Counted from the stretch's first letter, positions 1 to 8,287 are shown. The stretch is DNA of 64,000 nt from Mangrovicella endophytica (GCF_002893625.1 NZ_PKMZ01000013.1:27778-91777); one strand, 5' to 3'. Notes: generated by a model from the letters alone, not told the origin. Program-made: numbers and translations.

Positions 1-142
1 GCGGGATGAAGCCGGCGCCCATGCGCAGCGCCCGGCCGAGCTCGTAGTTCGTGGCCTCCCAGCCGAAGGCGATCGCAATGGCGAGGAAGATCAGGCCGGC
101 GAGGACATCGCGGCTTCGATGCGTCTGGACGACGGTGCTCAT
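1..142 (-). CDS. TctB-family small membrane subunit, partial (N-terminus only)
   Basis: The reverse strand gives an open frame from an ATG at 142 to the window edge, about 47 codons, beginning MSTVVQTHRSRDVLAG and continuing into one hydrophobic segment (LIFLAIAIAFGW). This is the usual start of TctB, the small membrane subunit of tripartite tricarboxylate transporters. The call rests mainly on context: the TctC-type binding protein lies 79 bases upstream on the same strand, and TctC-TctB-TctA is the common gene order. The rest of the gene and any tctA lie outside the window. Confidence 0.7.
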   Translation of the reverse strand, partial: MSTVVQTHRSRDVLAGLIFLAIAIAFGWEATNYELGRALRMGAGFIP

Positions 143-221
143 GGAGGCTCCGGATGGAGATGCCGAGGATCGCGCAGGGCGGCGGCCGGGGATCTGCCGG
201 CCGCCGCCGGATGACCCATCG

Positions 222-1202
222 TCAGTCGGCGTATTCGCCGGCGGCCTGGATGATCGGGCGCCAGAGCTCGATCTGCGAGGTCAGGGTCTGGCGCAGCGCA
301 TCCGGCGTTGCCTCGGCCTCGGTGGCGGGCGCCGTGCCGAGTTCGGCGAAGCGGGCCTTCACGGTCTCGTCCTTCAGCGCCTTGGCGAGCGAGGCCTGCA
401 GCTTGGCCACGATGGCGGGGTCGAGCCCCGCCGGGCCGTACAGGCCGTGCCAGACCGAGACGTTGAGCGCCGGCAGGTTCGATTCCTTCGTGGTCGGCAG
501 GTCGGGCAGCGAGGCCAGGCGCTCCGGCGTCGTCACCGCATAGGCCTTCACCTCGCCGCCCTTGATCTGGTTGGTGGTGTTGGTGGTCTGGTCGCAGAGA
601 AGATCGACCTGCCCGCCCATGATGTCGGTCATCGCCGGCGCGGCGCCCTGATAGGGCACCGTTATCATCTTCACGCCCAGCGCATTCTGCAGCAGCATGC
701 CGCAGAGATGCGAGGCCGAACCGATGCCGGCATTGGCATAGGTGGTGTCGGTGCCCTTCGTCTTGAGATAGTCGACGAGCTCGGCCATCGTCGTCGGCTC
801 GAAGTCCTTGCGGGCGACGAGCGTCATCGGCACCGAGGTCACGAGGCCGATCGGGGTGAAATCCTTCAGCGGATCGAAGGCGAGGCTGCGATAGAGCGTC
901 GGCGCCGTCGACATGCCGATATGGTGGAGGAGGAGCGTGTAGCCGTCCGCCGTGGCGTCCGCGACCTGGCCGGCACCCAGCGTTCCGCCGGCGCCGCCGA
1001 CATTCTGAACCAGAACCTGCTGGCCGAGGTCCTTCGACATGGACTGCGCGACGAGGCGCGTCACCGTGTCCGTCGGGCCGCCCGCGGAGAAGGGCACGAC
1101 GATGGTGATCGGCTGCGCCGGATAGTTCGTCGCGGACTGGGCAGATGCCCCGCTCATCGCGAGAATCGTGCAGAGTGCGGCGGCAGCAAGTGTTTTCAGC
1201 AT
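222..1202 (-). CDS. Bug-family tripartite tricarboxylate transporter substrate-binding protein (TctC-like)
   Basis: Periplasmic solute-binding protein of about 326 residues that would deliver a carboxylate or related small acid to a TctA/TctB membrane pair. The start MLKTLAAAALC is preferred over an ATG 18 bases upstream because it gives a clean signal peptide ending ASA-Q. The mature part has the family signature PITIVVPFSAGGPTD near residue 30 and a typical Bug ending (LWRPIIQAAGEYAD). A tctB fragment follows directly downstream. The ligand cannot be read from the sequence, since Bug proteins are very numerous and vary in ligand. Confidence 0.9.
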   Translation of the reverse strand: MLKTLAAAALCTILAMSGASAQSATNYPAQPITIVVPFSAGGPTDTVTRLVAQSMSKDLGQQVLVQNVGGAGGTLGAGQVADATADGYTLLLHHIGMSTAPTLYRSLAFDPLKDFTPIGLVTSVPMTLVARKDFEPTTMAELVDYLKTKGTDTTYANAGIGSASHLCGMLLQNALGVKMITVPYQGAAPAMTDIMGGQVDLLCDQTTNTTNQIKGGEVKAYAVTTPERLASLPDLPTTKESNLPALNVSVWHGLYGPAGLDPAIVAKLQASLAKALKDETVKARFAELGTAPATEAEATPDALRQTLTSQIELWRPIIQAAGEYAD

Positions 1203-1771
1203 GTTCGGCAAACCTCCCAAAGATTGGCTGTGATGAAACGCGGCCCGCGATGCGCGGGCGCAATCCGGCGACCAGACGTCCTGGAGGAAGCAGCACCGCC
1301 GATCGACGTCAGGTCTTGCCGCCTGGCGTCGCCGATCTCGGCAAAGGCATCGATCTTCCCGATCGCGGCATGGCCCTCCCAGACCATCCTGCCGTCAATC
1401 TCTCCCCCAGCGCGTCATATGCACCAAAGGGAAACATCAAATCGGAACGCGCGCAACCTTGCAGCACGCCGACCGGTGGTTTTCCCGTCCGGGCGCCTGA
1501 TCGCCGCGACCGCCGGCGTTCCGTCCCTCTACGGCCTCCGGTCCGTGCCGGCACAGCTTTCCGCGATGGCAGCGATGGCACTCACCTGCCGCGGCGCCGC
1601 CCCACCGAATGTCGCTCGACGATGCCGTCGCGACGGCGACGCAAGAAGCGGCCCGGCGGCGCGTCAGCGCACGCTTGATCAGCCGAGCCGCAATGACCCG
1701 TGAGCGTCGCCTTGAACAAAAAGGGAACTTCAACGTTCTTCGTGCTCAAGCTCAAGCCGAGGGAGCCAGCA
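1203..1771. other. Intergenic stretch with no gene I can support
   Basis: Several open frames cross this stretch on both strands, but all look like GC-rich shadow frames: they are rich in Arg, Pro and Ser, share no family signature and overlap one another. The tct promoter and part of the promoter of the small gene at 1772 should lie here. A weak EcfG-like element is noted at 1713-1737. Confidence 0.5.
1713..1737 (+). promoter_or_regulatory. Possible EcfG-type (general stress) promoter, variant
   Basis: TGAAC, 17 bases, then GTT (preceded by C), starting 59 bases upstream of the small gene at 1772. The alphaproteobacterial EcfG consensus is GGAAC-N16/17-GTT, so this has one mismatch in the -35 element. 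The same variant with the same spacing precedes the stress-type gene at 54260. The call is inference from pattern only. Confidence 0.3.
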
Positions 1772-1954
1772 ATGACCGGCAAGCGCGAACTCATCGAGCC
1801 TCACAAGGGCGACAAGCGGTATGTCAGGCGCGACGAAAACGGACGATTCACGGAATCCGTCGACGTGACACGGTCGCTGCGTCAGGACGTCAAGCATCAC
1901 GCCAAGACCGAGGTGAAGTCGGGCCACGGGGACCAAGGAGACCGCAAGCGCTAG
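1772..1954 (+). CDS. Small conserved basic protein, 60 residues
   Basis: The open frame from ATG 1772 encodes MTGKRELIEPHKGDKR onward. It is highly charged with no membrane segment or cysteine, and resembles small hypothetical proteins common in Rhizobiales with a YVRRD-x-GRFTES core. A purine-rich GAGGGAG lies upstream with suitable spacing, so I prefer this start over the upstream ATG-like codons of the longer frame. The function is unknown. Lysine and arginine richness plus the candidate stress promoter upstream hint at a stress-induced protein, but this is inference. Confidence 0.65.
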   Translation: MTGKRELIEPHKGDKRYVRRDENGRFTESVDVTRSLRQDVKHHAKTEVKSGHGDQGDRKR

Positions 1955-2191
1955 CGCTCGGGACGCGGGACGCTCACCATGAGGGTGGAGTTGATCTCTG
2001 CAGCTTCACCCTTGTGGTTCGCCCCTCGACGGGCTCGGGATGCTCACCATGAAGGTGAAGAGGCCGGCGCTCAGGCGCTGCCCGGGGACCCGCTGCCTGT
2101 GGCAGCGCCCCGGAAAAGCCGCGATTATTCCGCTGCGTCGTCGGGCTGTCCGGGCCGACGTGCCTTTTGCCAATCGCCTGGCGCAAGCACC
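1955..2191. repeat. Intergenic repeat-rich stretch with small hairpins
   Basis: CTCACCATGA-(A/G)GGTG occurs twice (about 1972 and 2043), each a short inverted repeat of a kind common between genes of this group. A 42-bp element at 2082-2123 contains the perfect hairpin CGCTGCC-tgt-GGCAGCG and recurs at 2985-3026 with four differences. No coding frame is supported here. Confidence 0.6.
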
Positions 2192-2340
2192 TTACTCGCG
2201 GAAAAGGATTTCGATCCCGATGATCCGTCTTTCGGCATCGACACCATAGATGAAGGCCGGCTTCGTCGGTCTGATCGATCGTTCCGCGCCCGACGTGGAA
2301 ATAGACCGCGTCGGCCCCCGGGTCGCGTCGATCTGGACAA
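2192..2340 (-). pseudogene. Frameshifted DUF2283-family remnant
   Basis: On the reverse strand one frame reads DPGADAVYFHVGRGTIDQTDEAG. A second frame, entered just after it, reads FIYGVDAERRIIGIEILFRE and stops at TAA 2194-2192. Together they match the DUF2283 pattern (acidic start, ADAxY, a turn, then a YD-A-E-x-IxGIEIL ending), as in the intact neighbour at 2357-2554. A two-base loss, or one-base gain, within GCCGGCCTTC breaks the frame. The N-terminus is not recognisable. The upstream limit is approximate. Confidence 0.6.
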
Positions 2341-2356
2341 CACCGACTTGTTCCGT

Positions 2357-2554
2357 TCAGGCGGCCTGGGCCAAAAGTTCTGCCGGTAGCTGCTTGCGAG
2401 CATCCAGCAGCTCGATGCCGACGATGTGGCCCTCGGCATCATAGTCGAGGACGATATCCGGCGACACCTCGGCGCTTTCAGCGACCTGTGCTTCGGAGAG
2501 CCGCATGTAAGCTGCGTTAGTCTCAGCGTCGTAGCGGATGCGCAGCGGTGTCAC
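2357..2554 (-). CDS. DUF2283 family protein
   Basis: A 65-residue protein starting with GTG at 2554, which overlaps the TGA of the upstream DUF4258 gene (GTGA), so the two are translationally coupled. The sequence RIRYDAETNAAYMRLSEAQ, then SPDIVLDYDAEGHIVGIELLDA, is the complete DUF2283 pattern. DUF2283 genes often sit directly downstream of DUF4258 genes in putative toxin-antitoxin-like modules. That role is inference from the association and has not been shown here. A broken second DUF2283 copy lies just downstream. Confidence 0.85.
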   Translation of the reverse strand: MTPLRIRYDAETNAAYMRLSEAQVAESAEVSPDIVLDYDAEGHIVGIELLDARKQLPAELLAQAA

Positions 2555-2805
2555 GTCGGTTGCCTCGCGTCGCGGTCGAAGAAGATCGTGATGATACGAC
2601 GTTCGTGTTCATTCTCAACACAGACGACCCGCAGGACGCGGTTACCGAACTCCGGAATGACCTTGAAGTAGCGCCTTCGTCCGGGCCGGAGATCATCGCC
2701 AATCCAATCGGGCTCCTCGATCGTCCGCTTTACCCACGCCACGTCAAGCTTCCGCTCGTCGATCGCATCACGCGCGTGCTGCGAGAACGTCAGAGGCCGG
2801 TGCAT
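2551..2805 (-). CDS. DUF4258 family protein (candidate toxin of a DUF4258/DUF2283 pair)
   Basis: Starting at ATG 2805 (MHRPLTFSQHARDAIDERKL), this gives 84 residues. An earlier in-frame start at 2832 is possible but adds unrelated residues. The family signature is visible: FSQHARDAIDERKL near the N-terminus, then a GRRRYFKVIPEFGNRVLRVVC core and a final IITIFFDRDAR strand. DUF4258 proteins have a RelE/BrnT-like small mixed fold. The downstream DUF2283 gene overlaps by four bases and is the likely partner. Toxin activity is a hypothesis. Confidence 0.8.
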   Translation of the reverse strand: MHRPLTFSQHARDAIDERKLDVAWVKRTIEEPDWIGDDLRPGRRRYFKVIPEFGNRVLRVVCVENEHERRIITIFFDRDARQPT

Positions 2806-2854
2806 CTTTGCCGTTCCTGTGCCTAGACACACCCATAGTCAGCGATAGTGATCG

Positions 2855-3083
2855 TCGCCTAGCTTGGATCGCAACAGCGATCCAAGCTGCCTACCGGCCC
2901 TCGCTCAAGCTCGCGGCCTTCGTCGTTGAGATCGATTTACCGGATCGTTTCGCCGCGCTTCGCGGACCACTCCTCAGCCGCCGGCCGGGGCCCCGCTGCC
3001 TGCGGCAGCGCCCCGGCAGAGCCGCGCTGGCGACGATTCACTGGATCGTCGCCTATCTCGGATTGCTGACGCAATCCGAGATA
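2855..3083. repeat. Composite intergenic repeat with four hairpins downstream of lepA
   Basis: Four inverted repeats follow one another: arms of 12 bases at 2861-2888 (AGCTTGGATCGC, loop AACA), the 42-bp element at 2985-3026 shared with 2082-2123, arms of 7 at 3031-3051 (CGACGAT/ATCGTCG), and arms of 13 at 3054-3083 (TATCTCGGATTGC, loop TGAC). The last lies just past the lepA stop codon and can serve as its terminator. No coding frame is seen. Confidence 0.7.
3054..3083 (-). terminator. Strong hairpin directly after lepA
   Basis: Perfect inverted repeat with 13-base arms and a TGAC loop, starting three bases after the lepA stop codon on the reverse strand. There is no long T run, so it may be a processing or stabilising hairpin instead of a classical rho-independent terminator. 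Confidence 0.5.
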
Positions 3084-3086
3084 GCG

Positions 3087-4913
3087 CTAGCTCTCCATCT
3101 TCAGTGCGGCGATGAAGGCTTCCTGCGGGATGTCGACCTTGCCGAACTGGCGCATGCGCTTCTTGCCCTCTTTCTGCTTGTCGAGGAGCTTGCGCTTGCG
3201 GGTGGCGTCGCCACCGTAGCACTTGGCAGTCACGTCCTTGCGCAGCGCCGAGATCGTCTCGCGCGCGATCACCTTGCCGCCGATCGCCGCCTGGATCGGG
3301 ATCTTGAAGAGGTGGTGCGGGATCAGTTCTTTGAGCTTCTCGCACATGCCGCGGCCGCGCCGCTCCGCCTGGGAGCGGTGCACCAGCATGGAGAGGGCGT
3401 CCACCGGCTCGCCATTGACGAGAACGCTCATCTTCACGAGGTCGCCCTCGCGATAATCCGACAGCTGGTAGTCGAAGGAGGCATAGCCCTTCGAGATCGA
3501 CTTCAGCCGGTCGTAGAAGTCGAAGACCACCTCGTTCAGCGGCAGCTCGTAGGTGACCATGGCGCGCTTGCCTACATAGGTCAGCTCGGTCTGGATGCCG
3601 CGCCGCTCCTGGCAGAGCGTCAGGATGTTGCCGAGATAATCGTCGGGGGTCAGGATCGTCGCCTTGATCCAGGGCTCGTTGATGCTGTCGATCTTGACGA
3701 CGTCCGGCATGTCGGCGGGGTTGTGGAGCTGGATCGTCGTGCCGTCGGTGAGCTTGACGTCATAGACGACGCTCGGAGCCGTGGCGATGAGGTCGAGGTC
3801 GAACTCGCGGGAGAGGCGCTCCTGGATGATCTCCAGATGCAGGAGGCCGAGGAAGCCGCAGCGGAAGCCGAAGCCGAGCGCGGCCGAACTTTCCATTTCG
3901 AACGAGAAGGACGCATCGTTGAGGCGCAGCTTGCCCATGGCCGCGCGCAGATCGTCAAAATCGGCGGCGTCGACCGGGAAGAGGCCGCAGAAGACCACCG
4001 GCTGGGCCGGCTTGAAGCCCGGCAGCATCTCGGAGGTCGGGCGCCGGTCGTCGGTGATGGTGTCGCCGACGCGGGTGTCGGCGACCTCCTTGATCGAGGC
4101 GGTGATGAAGCCGAGCTCACCGGGGCCGAGCGCCTCCATTGTCACCATCTTGGGGGTGAAGACGCCGACCCGATCGACCGGGTACTTGGCGTCCGTGCCC
4201 ATCATGCGGATGGTCTGGCCGCGCTTCAGCTCGCCGTCGATGATGCGCACGAGCACGACGACGCCGAGATAGGCGTCGTACCAGCTATCGACGAGCATCG
4301 CCTTCAGGGGGGCGGAGCGGTCGCCATGGGCGGGCGCGGGCAGGCGGGTGACGATCGCCTCCAGCACCTCCTCGATGCCGATGCCGGCCTTCGCCGAGAT
4401 CATCACGGCCTCGGAGGCATCGATGCCGATCACCTCCTCGATCTGCTCCTTCACCTTGTCCGGCTCGGCGGCCGGCAGGTCGATCTTGTTGAGGACGGGA
4501 ACGATCTCGAGATCGTTGTCGATGGCGAGATAAACGTTGGCGAGCGTCTGCGCCTCCACCCCTTGCGCCGCGTCGACGACGAGGAGGGCGCCCTCGCAGG
4601 CCGAGAGCGAGCGCGACACCTCATAGGCGAAGTCGACATGGCCGGGCGTGTCGATGAGGTTGAGGACGTAGGGCTCGCCGTTGCGGGCGGTGTAATGGAG
4701 GCGCACCGTCTGCGCCTTGATGGTGATGCCGCGCTCGCGCTCGATATCCATGGAATCGAGCACCTGCTCCTTGCCCGCCATTTCGCGCGCGTCGAGGCCG
4801 CCGGTCAGCTGGATCAGCCGGTCGGCAAGCGTCGACTTTCCATGGTCGATATGGGCGACGATGGAGAAGTTGCGGATGTGGTCGAGGGGCGTCTGCGCGG
4901 GCGTGGTGCTCAT
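3087..4913 (-). CDS. lepA: Elongation factor 4 (ribosome back-translocase LepA)
   Basis: A 608-residue translational GTPase that acts on stalled or mistranslocated 70S ribosomes. All G-motifs are visible: AHIDHGKST (about residue 20), GITIKAQ (switch I), [17 protein letters not shown] and SAK. The LepA-specific C-terminal domain ends with [20 protein letters not shown] and lacks domain IV of EF-G. Length matches the family (about 600). The start [17 protein letters not shown] is chosen; an ATG nine bases upstream is less likely. It is monocistronic in appearance, with a hairpin after the stop. Confidence 0.97.
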   Translation of the reverse strand: MSTTPAQTPLDHIRNFSIVAHIDHGKSTLADRLIQLTGGLDAREMAGKEQVLDSMDIERERGITIKAQTVRLHYTARNGEPYVLNLIDTPGHVDFAYEVSRSLSACEGALLVVDAAQGVEAQTLANVYLAIDNDLEIVPVLNKIDLPAAEPDKVKEQIEEVIGIDASEAVMISAKAGIGIEEVLEAIVTRLPAPAHGDRSAPLKAMLVDSWYDAYLGVVVLVRIIDGELKRGQTIRMMGTDAKYPVDRVGVFTPKMVTMEALGPGELGFITASIKEVADTRVGDTITDDRRPTSEMLPGFKPAQPVVFCGLFPVDAADFDDLRAAMGKLRLNDASFSFEMESSAALGFGFRCGFLGLLHLEIIQERLSREFDLDLIATAPSVVYDVKLTDGTTIQLHNPADMPDVVKIDSINEPWIKATILTPDDYLGNILTLCQERRGIQTELTYVGKRAMVTYELPLNEVVFDFYDRLKSISKGYASFDYQLSDYREGDLVKMSVLVNGEPVDALSMLVHRSQAERRGRGMCEKLKELIPHHLFKIPIQAAIGGKVIARETISALRKDVTAKCYGGDATRKRKLLDKQKEGKKRMRQFGKVDIPQEAFIAALKMES

Positions 4914-5016
4914 CGCCCGCATATAGAGAATTGCCGCGAGGACGGGAACAGGTTTTGCGCCGGGCGCGAAGCATCGCGTCAGGCGGGCGAAAGGCTGTGC
5001 GGACGGCGCGCGGCAG

Positions 5017-5041
5017 GCCGGCGGGGCGGGTACCCGCCGGC
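5017..5041 (-). terminator. GC-rich hairpin after the GMC oxidoreductase gene
   Basis: GCCGGCGGG and CCCGCCGGC form a perfect 9-bp stem with a 7-base loop, beginning two bases past the GMC oxidoreductase stop codon on the reverse strand. There is no T tract. Confidence 0.4.
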
Positions 5042-5042
5042 G

Positions 5043-6488
5043 TCAGGCCGTGACGTGCGGCAGGCCGGACAGGTGGTAGCCTAGCCGCAGTGCCAGCGCG
5101 ACGATGGTGGTGGTGGGGTTGGCGTGGCCGGAAGTCGCGAACACCGACGAGCCGCCGATATGGAGATTGCGCATGCCGTGGACGCGGCAGTCGGAGTCGA
5201 CGACACCCTTCTGCGGATCGTTCGACATGCGGGTGCCGCCCATATGGTGGTAGCCGGCAAGTTCGCCGCCTTCCGGATACTCTTCGCCCTCCAGCAGCCA
5301 TTCGGCGAGACGCACCCGGCCGAGATCGGCGCGCGCCATGGACTGGCCGAACAGGCGCAGCCCTTCCAGGAGGGTGCGCCGATCCAGTTCGCCCTTCTTC
5401 CAGTGCAGCTCGATGCGCGGAATCCCGTCCGCGTCTCGCTCGCTGCCGGAGAGCGCAACACGGTTTTCAGCGACGGGCGCCTGCTCCCAGCCGACGGAGA
5501 GGTGGCCGCCGCAGGTGAGATTGAGGCCGACCGTGCTCGACGCCCACTCGCTGAAGGAGGGCGCGGTGCAGGCGAGATGGGCAACCGTCTCCTTCACCCC
5601 GGCATAGGGCGTGCTGATCAGCCGCACGCCGAAATTCATAATGCCGGCCCTTTGGAGGGCAGCGGGCGAGGGCCCGAAGAAGGCCTCGTTCTGCGCGTCC
5701 ATCTCAAATGCATTCTCCCGCAGCAGCAACGCGTCGGCCGCGATGAACTGCGGATGCTCCATCCAGTAGCGGCCGAGCGCGGCCGGCTTGGGCACGACGC
5801 CGCCGCCGCTGCGCTCGTTGGACCAGAGCAGCAGGCGGGAGTTCTCCAGGCCGCCCGTGGCCACAACATACTGCGCGACGCGCAGGTCGCGCGCCGGTGC
5901 GCCGTTCGAGCGGATCCTGGCCGCGGTTACCTGGGTGCCGTCGCCGACCAGTTCGGTGACATGGGTGTTCAGGACCAGTGCGATGCGGTCGCTGGTGGCG
6001 ATCTCCTCGCGGTACTTTTGGCCGAAGCGCACCGCCGGGCTCTTGATCAGCTGGATCCAGCTGATGTCCGCGTCGATCGGGCGGTCGGCCTCGAATGCTG
6101 GAAGGTCGAGAATATCCTGCACCTCGCCGAGGAACGGCTCGATGTCGTGGCGGCCGATCGGCCAGCCGCTGTCCGGCACCCAGGGTCTCGCCTCGAAGTC
6201 GGAAGCGTCAAGCACCCGGCACCAGCCGGCCCAGTGGTTGGAGCAGCCGCCGAGAAAGCGCAGGCGGGCGACATCGAGATCAAAATAGGGATCGCCGACC
6301 GTGGTGCCGCGATAGAAGTCCTGCGACTCCTCGGTGACCTCCTCGCCGCCGGCCTCGAGGATCACCACGGGGGTGCCGAGCTTGGCCAGAACCCGGGCGA
6401 TGGTGATGCCAGCGGGGCCGGCGCCGACGATGCAGACCTTGGGCTGAAAGCTGGAGGCCTCGAATTCGGCTGCGTTCGCAAAGATCAT
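5043..6488 (-). CDS. GMC-family FAD-dependent oxidoreductase
   Basis: 481 residues. The FAD-binding motif VCIVGAGPAGITIARVLA is at residues 18-35, followed by an acidic VVILEAGGEE. The C-terminal GMC domain has the HHMGGTRM signature and the ending GGSSVFATSGHANPTTTI, with histidine positioned as catalytic base. It belongs with large subunits of membrane-linked sugar or alcohol dehydrogenases more than with the choline oxidase type. There is no signal peptide. Its start codon overlaps by four bases the stop of a 49-residue protein with a twin-arginine-like leader, suggesting co-export. The substrate is unknown. Confidence 0.88.
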   Translation of the reverse strand: MIFANAAEFEASSFQPKVCIVGAGPAGITIARVLAKLGTPVVILEAGGEEVTEESQDFYRGTTVGDPYFDLDVARLRFLGGCSNHWAGWCRVLDASDFEARPWVPDSGWPIGRHDIEPFLGEVQDILDLPAFEADRPIDADISWIQLIKSPAVRFGQKYREEIATSDRIALVLNTHVTELVGDGTQVTAARIRSNGAPARDLRVAQYVVATGGLENSRLLLWSNERSGGGVVPKPAALGRYWMEHPQFIAADALLLRENAFEMDAQNEAFFGPSPAALQRAGIMNFGVRLISTPYAGVKETVAHLACTAPSFSEWASSTVGLNLTCGGHLSVGWEQAPVAENRVALSGSERDADGIPRIELHWKKGELDRRTLLEGLRLFGQSMARADLGRVRLAEWLLEGEEYPEGGELAGYHHMGGTRMSNDPQKGVVDSDCRVHGMRNLHIGGSSVFATSGHANPTTTIVALALRLGYHLSGLPHVTA

Positions 6489-6634
6489 GACAGGTCGCTC
6501 CGGCGCAGGATCCAGCCATCGCGCTCCACGAAGCCGCCCTCGTCGAAGCGCAGACGCCCGACGAGCGGCAGCAGAGAGACGGACGCCAGAAGCCCGATCA
6601 GGAAGCGCCGTCGAGCAGGAGAGGTGTTGGTCAT
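6485..6634 (-). CDS. 49-residue protein with twin-arginine-like leader, partner of the GMC oxidoreductase
   Basis: Begins MTNTSPARRRFLIGLLASV, i.e. an Arg-Arg-Arg-Phe-Leu motif followed by a hydrophobic stretch, then a short tail (RFDEGGFVERDGWILRRSDLS). It overlaps the GMC gene by four bases (ATGA). The layout recalls the small Tat-signal subunits of fructose, sorbitol and gluconate dehydrogenases, which carry a GMC subunit across the membrane, but this protein is much shorter. It may be only a membrane anchor. The next upstream element is a CtrA-like box 33 bases before the start. Confidence 0.65.
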   Translation of the reverse strand: MTNTSPARRRFLIGLLASVSLLPLVGRLRFDEGGFVERDGWILRRSDLS

Positions 6635-6666
6635 GGATAAGCCTTCCGCACGGGTAATCATTGACG

Positions 6667-6682
6667 TTAACCCATCCTTAAC
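6667..6682. promoter_or_regulatory. CtrA-type binding site, exact consensus
   Basis: TTAA-CCCATCC-TTAAC, an exact match to the CtrA consensus TTAA-N7-TTAAC of Alphaproteobacteria. It lies in an AT-richer divergent promoter region, 33 bases upstream of the minus-strand small gene (start 6634). A second exact site with nearly the same spacer lies at 6876-6891. Confidence 0.65.
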
Positions 6683-6875
6683 CAAGTCGGTGCGGGTTCA
6701 GCACCCCCTATGGGTCCTGAATCGCCAGTCTTGGTTAAGCTTAAAAATCTAACGAACCGGTGGCTTTCCCGCGCGGAGAGAAAATCGTCAGTATTTTATC
6801 TATTAATCAGACTTCCAAGTCGACGGACGTTGGGGCAATTTGCGCTAGTCACCCAGTCTGTGCGCCGATACGTAC

Positions 6876-6891
6876 TTAACGCATCCTTAAC
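6876..6891. promoter_or_regulatory. CtrA-type binding site, exact consensus
   Basis: TTAA-CGCATCC-TTAAC, an exact TTAA-N7-TTAAC match, 19 bases upstream of the start codon of the membrane-protein gene at 6910. The spacer differs from the 6671-6677 site in one base, so the two boxes look duplicated or co-selected. Confidence 0.65.
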
Positions 6892-6909
6892 AAGGCTCCG
6901 AGCGCCGCC

Positions 6910-8142
6910 ATGACCATGCATCACTCATCGAGGAGCTCTCCGCAGCAGGCGATGCAGGCCCTTGTCGAGGGCGTGCCCGCCGCGATGCTGCAGCTGTGGA
7001 CGCGCTGGGCCTCAGGCGCAGGGCTCATGCTGCTCGTCGGCTTCGTCACCGTGGTCGCGGCGCTCGGCTATGGCCGGCCGGTGAACAACTGGGACAAAAT
7101 CGCCTATGTCGCCGCGGTGGAGAAGGCGCATGCGCCCGCTCCGGCGACGCTGCATGCGCGGACCTGGTCGATCATGCGGGACACGGTTCCCGCCGGGCAG
7201 CTCGCCGGCCTTGCCAATGGCGATGCCTATCGCAGCCGGCAGTTCACTGATCCAAACGCCTTTGCCTCGCAGATCGGCATGTATGGCGTGAAGTGGCTCT
7301 ATGTGGAGGTGCTGCGCGGCTCGCTCAGCGTCTTCGGGGTGCAGCACGGCGCCGAGGTCGTGAATGTCGGCGTCGCGCTCGTGTTCCTGGCAGTGCTGGT
7401 GCTCTGGCTGCAGGCGACGGGCAATCTGGTTCTGGCGCCGCTGGTGGTCGGCTTCCTGATGATCGCGGGCTATCCGGCGCTTGCCATGGCGGTGACGCCC
7501 GACCTGATGGCGGCGACCTTCGTCCTCGCCGGCCTCTTGGCGCTCGACCGGGACAAGCCGATCCTCGGCGGGCTCGCCCTCGTGCTCGCGGTGCTGACCC
7601 GGCCGGACGTGGTGGTGCTGACGGGCCTGCTGGTGCCGGTCGCCTGGCTGTGGCGGGACCGCCTCTGGCCGAGCCTTGCGGGGATCTTCGTCGCCTCCGC
7701 CGCGGCCTACCTCTTCGCCGTGTCGGCCGGCAGCCATGTCAGTTACTGGGCGCATCTGTGGTTCTCGACCTACCAGATCCAGGCCTCGATGACGGATTTC
7801 CATCCCGCCTTCTCGCTGCGGGTCTACCTGACCGCGCTGGCCTATAATCTCCTGCGCGCGGCGGTGGAGAACACCTGGCTCGGCATCTTCATCGCCGGGC
7901 TCGGCGCGCTTGCGGCCATGGCGATGGCCGGGATGCACATCACCGGGCGTCGTCGCGTGCTGATCACCGCACTGATGACGGCGGTGGTCGCCAAGTTCAT
8001 CCTGTTCCCGCTGCATGACGGGCGGGTCTATGTCCCGCTGCTGCTGCCGGTCTTCCTGATGCTGCTGGCGGAGGTCCGCCGCAATCTCAGCAGCCGTGGC
8101 CTGGCGGATGCCCACCGCCCCGCGGGCATCGCCGCCCAGTAA
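6910..8142 (+). CDS. Polytopic membrane protein, possibly a GT-C-type glycosyltransferase
   Basis: 410 residues with about nine hydrophobic segments: one near residues 35-55, then a soluble loop (about 60-135), then clusters from about 145 to 395. The first loop has NNWDKIAYVA and later VTPDLMAATF, LTRPDVVVLTG and a final LFPLHDGRVYVPLLLP. This architecture (first periplasmic loop followed by many helices) recalls GT-C or PMT-like transferases, but I see no decisive catalytic motif. ATG 6910 is used; ATG 6916 is an alternative. An exact CtrA-type box is immediately upstream, suggesting cell-cycle or surface-related control. Confidence 0.7.
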   Translation: MTMHHSSRSSPQQAMQALVEGVPAAMLQLWTRWASGAGLMLLVGFVTVVAALGYGRPVNNWDKIAYVAAVEKAHAPAPATLHARTWSIMRDTVPAGQLAGLANGDAYRSRQFTDPNAFASQIGMYGVKWLYVEVLRGSLSVFGVQHGAEVVNVGVALVFLAVLVLWLQATGNLVLAPLVVGFLMIAGYPALAMAVTPDLMAATFVLAGLLALDRDKPILGGLALVLAVLTRPDVVVLTGLLVPVAWLWRDRLWPSLAGIFVASAAAYLFAVSAGSHVSYWAHLWFSTYQIQASMTDFHPAFSLRVYLTALAYNLLRAAVENTWLGIFIAGLGALAAMAMAGMHITGRRRVLITALMTAVVAKFILFPLHDGRVYVPLLLPVFLMLLAEVRRNLSSRGLADAHRPAGIAAQ

Positions 8143-8271
8143 GGCCACATTCGCCGCCTCACGCCCGCGGCGTCGTGCTCGGGACATGCGCCGACGAGCC
8201 CAGCTGCGCCCCGCGATCGCAGCTCCATCCGCTGCGCAGAGGCAGCCGCATGATCCCAGTCGCCTAGATGA

Positions 8272-8287
8272 TTTACCAGACGTTAAC
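8272..8287. promoter_or_regulatory. Near-consensus CtrA-type box
   Basis: TTTA-CCAGACG-TTAAC matches TTAA-N7-TTAAC with one mismatch in the first half-site. It lies 49 bases upstream of the GTG start at 8336. The two exact boxes within 1.6 kb make it more credible. Confidence 0.4.

Noticed and set aside
51..1703. Long plus-strand frame opposite the TctC gene
   Set aside because: Arg/Gly/Ala-rich shadow with no family signature; the minus strand encodes a clear binding protein.
2808..5084. 758-codon plus-strand frame opposite lepA
   Set aside because: Antisense shadow of a GC-rich conserved gene; composition is Arg/Leu/Asp-rich without motifs.
6736..6745. TTAAGCTTAA as a CtrA site
   Set aside because: Spacer is 2 bases, not 7; it is only an AT-rich palindrome.
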